Source of the DNA: Candidatus Poseidoniia archaeon
GTDB taxonomy: Archaea; Thermoplasmatota; Poseidoniia; MGIII; CG-Epi1
DNA: 45,969 nucleotides
Assembly: GCA_030748895.1 (NCBI GenBank)
Contig: JASMLC010000013.1
Span: forward strand, 1 to 45,969
Direction: 5' to 3'
Shown here: positions 31,501 through 37,927 of the stretch, piece by piece
Layout: the number at the start of each line of letters is the position of its first letter
Position numbering within the stretch: position 1 is the stretch's first letter
Made by a program: the position numbers and the translations under genes
The notes under the pieces: model-generated
The model's database searches: none
What the model saw: the letters and a program-made list of their open reading frames with translations, nothing else
Told to the model about the DNA's origin: nothing

Positions 31501-31736
31501 CTGGATGCCAGCCCCAGCGCGCCGAGCGCCCGGCGCTGTTCAGAGCCGGGCGCCACGTCGAAGACGAGGAATATGTCGACAGCCTCGCCTCGCGCCACCA
31601 GCGGTGCCAGCCGGTCATCGAGTCCGTCGCCGTCGCCGTCGAAATAGTTCGGGGTGAACTCGGGCGCTGCGGGCGCCGGCAGCGCCGGCGCCCCCGACAT
31701 GAGCAGCAGCATCGCGACTACGACATAGCGGAGCAC
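28503..31736 (-). CDS. Secreted, membrane-anchored subtilisin-like protease with CARDB/PKD domains and zinc-ribbon tail
   Basis: The product has 1077 residues. A signal peptide covers 1-21 and a prodomain-like segment runs to about 130. The S8 catalytic domain has Asp155 (IAILDTGVD), His198 (NGHGTHTAS), oxyanion Asn308 (AAMGNDGD) and Ser398 (DGTSMACPHVAG), so it should be active outside the cell. After about residue 475 come at least four CARDB-like Ig domains of about 100 residues. A PKD domain (about 895-985) follows, then a TM helix (about 1000-1023). The short cytoplasmic tail is acidic (REDEDYFDDFDDG), then a CxxC...CxxC ribbon (Cys1046, 1049, 1066, 1069). A TATA box at 31759-31768 lies 23-32 nt before ATG 31736. 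It follows another secreted peptidase gene on the same strand. Confidence 0.9.
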   Translation of the reverse strand: MLRYVVVAMLLLMSGAPALPAPAAPEFTPNYFDGDGDGLDDRLAPLVARGEAVDIFLVFDVAPGSEQRRALGALGLASSYESHYLPVWQLDDVPAHKLGWLTALPSLKLVEWQAIYYPLLSTSVPAVKARDSSTYDDVAWDRGLQGAGVNIAILDTGVDNEHETFEGRFIAGVDCVGGCNAYTTEEDSGGDPDDRNGHGTHTASTALGTGGETDDDSDGEPDYMGVAPEARLVDVKVMTDLGAGGNVLQGIEWCADHADEDWGSGTAGIQVMSMSVGTSGGSDGSDSVSQAANAAVAAGIVAVAAMGNDGDNVVPAPAAGDWVIAVGATDDQDTVDRDGDPVASYSNYGPRQSDGDDDRWDEMKPDVVAPGSGIRAAAGAPAPFTIATDGYTTMDGTSMACPHVAGLAALMLQDDPGLEPGSSQNEVMWRMRNFSEPWGAASEPDNSSKYNYYSGWGYVDAWEFVNIAQPDGSIAALAAEPDAPAEGDTVRVSTTVENSGDAMLEEATLTLHADSTQLGSTTVPELGPGATFDWGVDWEPVQGDYTLLAKVSADGDGNRGNNELELEVSVAPPPQGVDLALAALATDPAEPVHNEPVTVTVTVRNQGDEPADSFEVRFYEGSSRFATVSGSALAAGGEMEIAAEWTASEGNRSLSARIVNVEPQDQNSGNDERSLSVSVAPPPDEPDFAAAALEIDGTLQEGVTVTINFVVRNLGQTDGEVDVALELDGSALEAWDGLAVDAGAEEVLSADWEATAGDHRLAVTLSGADPAEASTANNEAEFDFAIEDAGPLFSVEAISTSQPMTQGVAATVTVTVANDGGADGSVTVQLAEFSGAIGEQYLEIDASNSEQVAFSWTPATAGSIQLTATADESSRQAIVTVVPPPNEQPLAVAQAMLPGGGWTAVQLAAVTGQEVTFSAVGSSDPDGDDVQLAYAWSVVNEGGTPFSQQSMASFTTIFNTAGTYTATLTVTDERGGVATAAVSVVVSPAVTGTGGGGDDGGSWVRLLGLLLLATVVLAGGAVAWNRLREDEDYFDDFDDGQLELACPACQRQISVATPQRPVQLGCPHCQSQFVLRE

Positions 31737-31758
31737 GGCCGGGACGGGGTCGCGCGCG

Positions 31759-31768
31759 TAAATAAAAG
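31759..31768 (-). promoter_or_regulatory. TATA box of the subtilase gene
   Basis: Leftward CTTTTATTTA lies 23-32 nt before ATG 31736 in a very GC-rich context. A leaderless mRNA is expected. Confidence 0.6.
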
Positions 31769-31790
31769 TGCGGGGGCGCCGCCGCCTGCG

Positions 31791-34517
31791 TTACAGCAGC
31801 TGCCGTCGCGCAACCGCCCATGCCACGATACCGCCCCCCGCCAGGCCGAGCAGCAGCGGCAGCCCCCAGCCGGGTTCGTCGCCGACGCGCAGCGTAAAGG
31901 TGAGGTTCACCTGCACCCCCGGCTGCTCCACGCTGCTGGCGCTGAAGCTGACGCTGTAGCTGCCGTCGGCCCCAGCGACCCCGAGTAGCCGTACCTCGCG
32001 CGTCTCGAACGATGCCAGCTGCATGTAGCTCTCCGAGAGGTGCAGTGCAAGGCCTTCCGGCAGCGCCTTCGTCAGCACCACTGTTTCGGGGCCGTTGCCC
32101 GCGTTGGTGACGAAAAGCGACCAGCCGCCGCCCTCGCGCTCGGACGCCGAAAGGCGCAGCCCGTGATACTGCGGCACGTTCACCGCAAAGCTCGCGTTGC
32201 CGGCCGGGAAGCCGTTGCGGTCAACCAGCGAGACGCCCACCTCGTGCGGGCCGGCGACGCTCTCGAGCGCGGGGGTGATGCGGATGCGGGTGGTTTCGCC
32301 ACCGGAGAAGGAGAGATACGAAATGTCGTATTCTCCCCCGCCCGGCCATTCTATAATGTTGGATGACAGGTTATGTCTCCGGACATACCACTCGGTAAGG
32401 GTAGTGTAAACTGCCATTTGCTCCGCTTCCCATCCCATCGGCAGGTTCAGGAACACTTCACCAGAATCATACGACTGCGGCTTGGAACCAGTTGTGCTCA
32501 AGTTAACCTCGAGCCCGCTGAATCCCCCGTCCTCAAAGCTGGATGGGACCAGGGTCTCGACCTGAATTTCATAGTCATGCGCTTCAACCGGGAAAAATGT
32601 GAAATCAAGGCTGGCGGAGTTGTCGGCCGGGTTTTCGTCGCCTGATTCGGACTGCACCGTCAGCGAAGCGTGGTAGGGGCCGGTGTAATCCTCAAGCGTC
32701 TGGTTGTAATCAGTTGTGGAATCGTAGTCCTGCCATGAAGAGACGACTTTGACCATAACCAGTCCATGGAAACTGAACTGATTCTGATAAGCTATTAAGA
32801 TAATTCTTTCATCTGGCAAAATATTGCCGGCCTCAAACAGGTTCGGCTGGCCGTTGTTATCGAACACCAGGGTTACGTTCTCGGCTACAGTTGACCCCTG
32901 GTTGTAGATTGTAGCATCAAACGATACATCGTCACCGACCTGCTGGTGTTGTGGCGAGCCGAATAATTTACCCGGGAAATTTGTGAAATACTCCACCACG
33001 AGGTCCGGCAGTTGCAGGTCCACCACCAGGCCCTCCGCGATGAGGTGGTCCTGCAGCCAGCCGTCGCCGTCGTAGAGCAGCGCATCGAGCCGGTAGCTGC
33101 CGGAGCGCGCCGGGCGCAGCGTGACGGCGGGGAGCGTGCCGCCGCCGCCTCCGCTGAGCGCGTGTTCCTTGTGCGCGACGATGTTGCCGTCGCCGTCCTG
33201 CAGGAACAGCTCCAGCCGGGCGGCATCGCCAGCGTAGCTGCCGCTGAGCGTGATGTTGGCGCCGTCGGCGCTCGCGTTGGCGGCGAGCGACGCGTGTGGT
33301 TGCGGCAGCTCGGAGTTGAGCGCGTCGATGAAGGCGCGCCAGCCGCCGCCCTCCGCGGCGGCTGCGAGGTCGAAGTAGCGCGACGACGGGGTCGAGGCGG
33401 GGTAGTAAATCGTGAGACCGTACGCGTCGCTGACGTCGCGGCGGCCCGGCATCGTCCAGTGGTCCTCGACGACGGTGGCGTTCGCCTGCGCCTGCCGCAC
33501 GCGGTCGCCCGCCAGCCGCACCGCCGGCGACGGCGTCCACTCGGCGGTGCGCAGCGTCAGGTCGTACAGGTCGCGGTAGTAGCTGTTCTCGAACACCTGC
33601 GCATTGGCGCGGGCGTCGTTCACCTCGTCGCGGTAGAGCGTCTGCACCGCGCGCAGCTCGTGGCCGAAGTCGGAGATGGCGGTGTTGAGCGGCTCAAGCT
33701 GCGCGGTGTCGATGACCGAGGCGGTGACCGAGTAGCCGCTCGGGATCGAGCCGTTACGGTAGCTCTCGACGTAGGTGTAGACCACTACCTCGAGCATCTC
33801 TTCGCGGCTCGTCTCCGCGCCGAGCAGCGGCAGCAGGTGGTTGTAGGTCCACCCCTCCTGCGGCTCGTACGCCTCGGAGCCGTGGATGTAGGCGGCGTGC
33901 TCGCGCAACTCGTACGCAATCTCGAACATCCCCATCAGGCAGGCGTCGAAGCCAACCAGCGTCAGCGGCCCGTGGCCGGTCGCGCTGCGGTATTCCGCGA
34001 GCGCCCCCTCGATTTCTGGCACCGTCAGGTAGCTTCCGCCGTCCTCGGCGACGCGCTTGAAGCCGTTGCCGTGGTTCCAGATGACCAGGATGCGCTCCTG
34101 CGCCGGGTATTCCGTCGTCGCCCACGCCAGGAAATCGCGCAGCGTGGCGGGGTCGCCCATGTCCAGCTCGTCGCCCCAGCCGCTGCTGATGTCGGCCAGC
34201 GGCGTCTCCTCGAGGCCGTTGCGCAGCACGCGGTAGGCGCGGCTGTCGCTGTCGCCCGACTGGTCGACCAGCGCGACCACCTCGCGGCCGCCGTTCGAGC
34301 CGGCCGCCTGCATCTCGAACAGGTCGTCGGCCGCCTCCTCGGAGAGCGAATTGTCGCCCGCCATGTAGACGTAGAAGCCCCACTTCGGCAGCGGCTCCCC
34401 GGCGCCCGCCGTGCCCAGCAGCGAGCCCCCGAGCGGCAGCGTGGGGCCGGGCAGCGCGACTGGCGGCGCGAGCAGCAGCAGCGCCAACAACAATGTAACA
34501 AGCCGCCCCGGGGACAT
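31791..34517 (-). CDS. Secreted clostripain-like (C11) cysteine peptidase with repeat domains and TM anchor
   Basis: The 908-residue product starts with a signal peptide (MSPGRLVTLLLALLLLAPPV). The catalytic domain of about 380 residues begins at KWGFYVYMAGDNSLSEEAAD. The His/Cys dyad is His149 (VIWNHGNGF) and Cys193 (GFDACLMGMFE), exactly the C11 pattern; these enzymes cut after Arg or Lys. Beta-rich repeats of CARDB/NEW3 type fill about 430-880, and a TM helix with short basic tail ends it (LLLGLAGGGIVAWAVARRQLL). The frame is open to 34850, but the signal peptide and the TATA box at 34538-34547 fix ATG 34517. Between about nt 32300 and 32990 GC content falls sharply (20 of 60 bases at 32761-32820) without breaking the frame. 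Confidence 0.88.
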   Translation of the reverse strand: MSPGRLVTLLLALLLLAPPVALPGPTLPLGGSLLGTAGAGEPLPKWGFYVYMAGDNSLSEEAADDLFEMQAAGSNGGREVVALVDQSGDSDSRAYRVLRNGLEETPLADISSGWGDELDMGDPATLRDFLAWATTEYPAQERILVIWNHGNGFKRVAEDGGSYLTVPEIEGALAEYRSATGHGPLTLVGFDACLMGMFEIAYELREHAAYIHGSEAYEPQEGWTYNHLLPLLGAETSREEMLEVVVYTYVESYRNGSIPSGYSVTASVIDTAQLEPLNTAISDFGHELRAVQTLYRDEVNDARANAQVFENSYYRDLYDLTLRTAEWTPSPAVRLAGDRVRQAQANATVVEDHWTMPGRRDVSDAYGLTIYYPASTPSSRYFDLAAAAEGGGWRAFIDALNSELPQPHASLAANASADGANITLSGSYAGDAARLELFLQDGDGNIVAHKEHALSGGGGGTLPAVTLRPARSGSYRLDALLYDGDGWLQDHLIAEGLVVDLQLPDLVVEYFTNFPGKLFGSPQHQQVGDDVSFDATIYNQGSTVAENVTLVFDNNGQPNLFEAGNILPDERIILIAYQNQFSFHGLVMVKVVSSWQDYDSTTDYNQTLEDYTGPYHASLTVQSESGDENPADNSASLDFTFFPVEAHDYEIQVETLVPSSFEDGGFSGLEVNLSTTGSKPQSYDSGEVFLNLPMGWEAEQMAVYTTLTEWYVRRHNLSSNIIEWPGGGEYDISYLSFSGGETTRIRITPALESVAGPHEVGVSLVDRNGFPAGNASFAVNVPQYHGLRLSASEREGGGWSLFVTNAGNGPETVVLTKALPEGLALHLSESYMQLASFETREVRLLGVAGADGSYSVSFSASSVEQPGVQVNLTFTLRVGDEPGWGLPLLLGLAGGGIVAWAVARRQLL

Positions 34518-34537
34518 CAGCCTGCCTGCCCCATGAG

Positions 34538-34547
34538 CGATATAAAG
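34538..34547 (-). promoter_or_regulatory. TATA box of the C11 peptidase gene
   Basis: Leftward CTTTATATCG lies 21-30 nt before ATG 34517. It is a strong match and decides the start codon. Confidence 0.6.
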
Positions 34548-34563
34548 GTCAGCCGGATGCGCT

Positions 34564-35136
34564 TCAGTCGCGGGCGGCGTCGCCCGCGGGCGACGCCGCC
34601 TCGCCCTCGGCCGGAGCCGAGAGCGCGACCCAGAGCGGGAGCCCGACGAGGGTGAAGGTGACGATGCTCGAGAGCAGGTGGTAGAGCATGAACGGCAGCC
34701 CCAGTGTGTAGACCGCCAGCAGGTTGCCCGGCGTGTGCGCCCACCAGAGCCAGAAGACGCCGAAATTGGTCCAGCCGTCGTAGACCGCCGCGAAGACGAC
34801 CCCCGCGCCGGCGAAGCGCATCGCCAGCCCGGGCGAGAGCCGCCCGCCAATCTGCGGGCGCCAGCGGCGCGACGCGAGCGCGACGAGCAGGAAGCCGGAA
34901 TAGGTGAAGGCGATGATGGGCGAGCCCCAGAGATAGCCGAGCCACCAGTCGCTCAGGAGCATCATCCCCATCGTCACCGCGACCGCCCACGCGAAGGGCA
35001 GCAGCATTGCCGCCAGGAAGGTGGCGACCATCACGGTCTCGACGTTGGGGTGCGCGTGCAGCGCAATCCGCCCCCCCGCGCCGAGCAGCAACAGCACCCC
35101 GGCGGTGAGCGGCAGCGGCAGCCGGCTCTGTTCCAT
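34564..35136 (-). CDS. DUF6580-like (ECF substrate-binding-like) membrane protein
   Basis: This 190-residue protein has about five or six TM segments. AHPNVETVMVATFLAAMLLP early on, MLLSDWWLGYLWGSPIIAFT in the middle, and YDGWTNFGVFWLWWAHTPGN followed by GLPFMLYHLLSSIV fit the DUF6580 pattern as I recall it. That family resembles substrate-binding S components of energy-coupling-factor transporters. No EcfA or EcfT gene is nearby, so the substrate (vitamin or metal) and even a transport role are guesses. ATG 35136 is preferred over farther upstream codons because the hydrophobic protein begins there and a TATA box sits at 35158-35166. Confidence 0.65.
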   Translation of the reverse strand: MEQSRLPLPLTAGVLLLLGAGGRIALHAHPNVETVMVATFLAAMLLPFAWAVAVTMGMMLLSDWWLGYLWGSPIIAFTYSGFLLVALASRRWRPQIGGRLSPGLAMRFAGAGVVFAAVYDGWTNFGVFWLWWAHTPGNLLAVYTLGLPFMLYHLLSSIVTFTLVGLPLWVALSAPAEGEAASPAGDAARD

Positions 35137-35157
35137 CGCCGGGCGCAGGCCGGGCGC

Positions 35158-35166
35158 TATTAATAT
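35158..35166 (-). promoter_or_regulatory. TATA box of the DUF6580-like gene
   Basis: TATTAATAT reads similarly in both directions and lies 22-30 nt before ATG 35136. It overlaps the last base of the uracil-DNA glycosylase stop codon, so this gene has a promoter of its own. Confidence 0.5.
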
Positions 35167-35819
35167 CAATCGCGGAGCGATGACAGTACGGCGGAGAATT
35201 GCTCTTCCGACAAGCGCCGCGTGTTCAGGTTGTAGCGGCTGGGGTGGTAGCTGTCGACCAGTTCCCACCCGACGCCGGGCAGCGCGTGGCGCGCGCCATG
35301 CCCGAAGGCGAAATCGACCTGCCGGCCGCCGACGGTCGCGATGACCTGCCGGTGCGCTACGCCCCCCAGCGCCAGCACGGTATCGAGCCGCGGCAGCAGC
35401 GCCAGCTCGCGCTCGAGGAATGGCCGGCAGCGCTTCAGTTCGTCGCCGGTCGGCTTGTTCTGTGGCGGCGCGCAGCGCAGCGCGTTGGCGATGCGCACGC
35501 CGTCCAGCGCGAGCGGGTCGTCCCGCGAGCGCGATTCCGGCCCGCTGCTCCACCCCTGCTCCCACAGTGCGCGAAAGAGCAGGTCGCCAGCGTAGTCGCC
35601 GGTGAACGGCCGCCCGGTGCGCCCGGCGCCGTGGGTGCCAGGCGCCAGCCCGACGATGAGCAGCCACGCGTTGCGGCCGCCAAACGACGGCACCGGCCGG
35701 CACCAGTAGTCGTCGCGCCCGAAGCCGGGCTTGCGGCCGCGCTCGCGGACGTCAGCACCGTAGGCGACGAGTCGCGGGCAGAGGCGGCAGCCGATGATGT
35801 CGTCCGCCAGCGCCCCCAT
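35166..35819 (-). CDS. Uracil-DNA glycosylase, family 5 (UDGb type)
   Basis: This 217-residue base-excision repair enzyme removes uracil or other deaminated bases from DNA. Motif A is LIVGLAPGTHGAGRTGRPFTGD (residues 54-75). It is the family 5 form, lacking the acidic residue of families 1 and 4. The C-terminal motif is DSYHPSRYNLN. Four Cys spaced for a 4Fe-4S cluster are Cys11, Cys14, Cys116 and Cys131. It is the last gene of a run with three AIM24 genes; its ATG at 35819 shares one base with the preceding TAA stop (TAATG). Confidence 0.9.
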   Translation of the reverse strand: MGALADDIIGCRLCPRLVAYGADVRERGRKPGFGRDDYWCRPVPSFGGRNAWLLIVGLAPGTHGAGRTGRPFTGDYAGDLLFRALWEQGWSSGPESRSRDDPLALDGVRIANALRCAPPQNKPTGDELKRCRPFLERELALLPRLDTVLALGGVAHRQVIATVGGRQVDFAFGHGARHALPGVGWELVDSYHPSRYNLNTRRLSEEQFSAVLSSLRD

Positions 35820-36490
35820 TACTGGTTATCGCTCTTGACCGGCCGGAACGGGTGAACCCAGCTGGCGAGCGTGCGCGGGCTGCGCGTCTGCACCCACAGC
35901 TTGCCGCGGCCCTGATAACGACTGACGAGCTGGTCGCCGAACAGGAACGCGCCGATGGAGCGGCCGGTGCGGCCGATACTGTAGTCGAGCGACGACTGCC
36001 ACGCGACCGCGTAGCCGCTGTCAACGGTGTAGTTGCCGTTGACCGCCACTTCCTGGATGTCGCCGTAGGAGTTGAAGAAGAGCAGCCCCGTTCCCGTGAC
36101 CTGTAGCGCGAGGAGCCCTTCGGCGAAAACGCCGGTAAAGCCTTCGAAGCTCACCGAGGTCTCGATGTCGCCGCTGTGCCCGAGATACGCGCCGCGCTCC
36201 ATGATGAGCGTCTCGTCGTTCATCTCGTACGGCACGATGTCGCCCGGGACGCCCGGCGCCAGCGCAATCTTTCCCGCGGCACCTTCGGCGTAATAGGTGT
36301 TCTGGAAGAAGCTCTCGCCGCTAACCATGCGGCCCAGTCCCTTCAGCAGCCCGCCGCGCGCTTGCGTGCGCACCCGGATGGAGTCGTCCATCCACGCCAT
36401 CGCGCCCGCCTCGGCGACCAGCTCCTCGCCCGGCGACAGCTCGATTTCGGCCGCGGCGTAGCCCGGTCCGCAAATCAGGCGGTGGCGCAT
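35819..36490 (-). CDS. AIM24 / TIGR00266-family protein, copy 3
   Basis: This 223-residue beta-sandwich protein belongs to the AIM24 family. ELSPGEELVAEAGAMAWMDD is the hallmark N-terminal motif, followed by ESFFQNTYYAEG, GDIVPYEM and a C-terminal GRGKLWVQTRSPRTLASWV. The biochemical role of the family is not established; yeast Aim24 is mitochondrial and affects membrane-complex assembly, while bacterial and archaeal members are uncharacterised. This copy is the most divergent of the three in its N-terminus (RHRLICGPGYAAAEI). Its ATG shares one base with the stop of the preceding copy (TGATG). Confidence 0.88.
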   Translation of the reverse strand: MRHRLICGPGYAAAEIELSPGEELVAEAGAMAWMDDSIRVRTQARGGLLKGLGRMVSGESFFQNTYYAEGAAGKIALAPGVPGDIVPYEMNDETLIMERGAYLGHSGDIETSVSFEGFTGVFAEGLLALQVTGTGLLFFNSYGDIQEVAVNGNYTVDSGYAVAWQSSLDYSIGRTGRSIGAFLFGDQLVSRYQGRGKLWVQTRSPRTLASWVHPFRPVKSDNQ

Positions 36491-37188
36491 CAGTTATCCC
36501 TCGGGGGCAGCAGTGGCCCCAGCGCGCTGCCGAGCCGGTCGCGGTCGTGCGACTGCACCAGCACGCGGCCGTTGCCGCGGAACTTCAGCACCAGCCCCTC
36601 CCCGGAAAGGGCAGAGGCAATCCAGCCGCCCGCCTTGCCGATGTCGTACTCGAGTCCCTCGGTAAAAGCGACGATGTGGCCGTTATCAATCGTGATTCCG
36701 CCGCGCACCTCGACTTCCGAGATGCGGCCGTAGGCGCTGACCAGCAGTTCGCCCTGCCCCGCGGCGCGGACGTAGACCAGTCCCTCACCCGAGAACATCC
36801 CTTTCTTCAAGCCCTGATATTGCGTGTCCAGCTCGACTCCGCTCGACGCGCCGAGGAACGAGCCGCCGGCGCAAATCCACGTTTCGGCACCGACTTTCAG
36901 CGACGAAACTTCGCCTTGCAGTGTCGGCGCAAGGCCGACTTCGCCCGGTGCGTTATCCTTGACGCGGTAGGTCGAGAGGAAGAACGACTCGCCCGCGAAC
37001 ATCGCCTTGGCGCCCTCCTTGAGCGCGCCCCAGAGGCCGCCGCCCTCGCGCTTGCGCGACTTGATTTCAATGTCCATATTGCCCGAGGCGCGATACATCG
37101 CCCCCGCTTCGGAGACGAACTCCTCGCCCGGCTGTAGCGTCACCAGCGCCGAGCCGAATGCTCCTCGGTTTGCGACGGTTACGTCCAT
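36490..37188 (-). CDS. AIM24 / TIGR00266-family protein, copy 2
   Basis: This 232-residue member of the same family has TLQPGEEFVSEAGAMYRASG at the start, a basic insert (KSRKREGGGLWGALKEGA), GESFFLSTYRVKD, and a C-terminal LKFRGNGRVLVQSHDRDRLG. It is the middle gene of the tandem set and begins 1 nt after the stop of copy 1. The copies share the order of motifs but are far apart in sequence, so duplication is old or members were kept for distinct roles. Confidence 0.88.
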   Translation of the reverse strand: MDVTVANRGAFGSALVTLQPGEEFVSEAGAMYRASGNMDIEIKSRKREGGGLWGALKEGAKAMFAGESFFLSTYRVKDNAPGEVGLAPTLQGEVSSLKVGAETWICAGGSFLGASSGVELDTQYQGLKKGMFSGEGLVYVRAAGQGELLVSAYGRISEVEVRGGITIDNGHIVAFTEGLEYDIGKAGGWIASALSGEGLVLKFRGNGRVLVQSHDRDRLGSALGPLLPPRDN

Positions 37189-37189
37189 T

Positions 37190-37843
37190 TCAGAGCCTCG
37201 GGGTGAGCCAGCCCGCCAGCCCCGGCAGCGTGCGCGTCTGGACCCACACCTTGCCGTTGCCCTGGAACTTGATGACCAGCCCCTCGCCCGACAGGAAGGT
37301 TGATTTCAGGTTCCCCATCCCGCCGATGCTGTATTGCAGCGACGGCTCGAAGGCGACCAGATGGCCGGTATCAACCGTAAACTTTCCCGTGACCGATTGC
37401 TCGATGACGCCGCCGTAGGCGTTGTAGAACAGCTCCCCCGTGCCGGAAACCTCAATCAGGAAGGCGCCCTCGCCCGAGAAGAGCGCGCGCAGCCCACCGA
37501 ACTTCGCCTTGACGCTCAGTCCGGGGGTGCAGGCGAGGAACGCGCCGGCGGTCAGGAAGACGCTGTCGCCGTTCATCTGGCGGTGCGTCACCGTTCCGGG
37601 CAGCCGTGGTGCAATCGCGACGGTGCCGCCGTCGGGGTGCGTGAAGCGGCCGACGAAGAATGATTCGCCGCCGAACAGCTTGCGGATGATGGCGCCGAAG
37701 AACGAGCCGAGCCGCTTTGACTGCGCCTCCATGTGCGACGACATGCGTGACATCGCCCCCGGCTCCGCCAGCAGCTCCTCGCCCGGCCCAAGCTCGACGA
37801 TAACCTCACCGTAATCGGGGTTGCCCTCAATCTCAAATCGCAT
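37190..37843 (-). CDS. AIM24 / TIGR00266-family protein, copy 1
   Basis: This is the first gene of the tandem set, 217 residues. It shows ELGPGEELLAEPGAMSRMSS, GESFFVGRFTHPDGGTVAIA, GDSVFLTAGAFLACTP and a C-terminal KFQGNGKVWVQTRTLPGLAG. A TATA box at 37865-37872 lies 22-29 nt before ATG 37843, so this gene leads the four-gene run AIM24-AIM24-AIM24-UDG. The family function is unknown; stacked beta-sandwich subunits could form a hetero-oligomer from the three products. Confidence 0.88.
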   Translation of the reverse strand: MRFEIEGNPDYGEVIVELGPGEELLAEPGAMSRMSSHMEAQSKRLGSFFGAIIRKLFGGESFFVGRFTHPDGGTVAIAPRLPGTVTHRQMNGDSVFLTAGAFLACTPGLSVKAKFGGLRALFSGEGAFLIEVSGTGELFYNAYGGVIEQSVTGKFTVDTGHLVAFEPSLQYSIGGMGNLKSTFLSGEGLVIKFQGNGKVWVQTRTLPGLAGWLTPRL

Positions 37844-37864
37844 GCGCCCGCCACTTGAGGGGCC

Positions 37865-37872
37865 GATATAAG
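37865..37872 (-). promoter_or_regulatory. TATA box of the AIM24-UDG operon
   Basis: Leftward CTTATATC is 22-29 nt before ATG 37843. It lies back to back with the rightward TATA of the CARDB surface protein gene. Confidence 0.55.
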
Positions 37873-37887
37873 ACCGTCGTGAACACT

Positions 37888-37896
37888 CTTATTAAG
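37888..37896 (+). promoter_or_regulatory. TATA-like element of the CARDB surface protein gene
   Basis: CTTATTAAG predicts transcription start near 37916, leaving a short leader before ATG 37928. The leader contains AAGGGAG, a possible Shine-Dalgarno, which is unusual in this mostly leaderless window. It also argues against the GTG at 37907. Confidence 0.45.
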
Positions 37897-37927
37897 CAGC
37901 AGCAACGTGCGCGCGAAGGGAGATTAC

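Noticed and set aside
33012-34655. 547-codon rightward frame opposite the C11 peptidase
   Set aside because: It is antisense to conserved catalytic motifs and its translation is Arg/Val/Ala/Gln-rich without domain features; a high-GC artefact.
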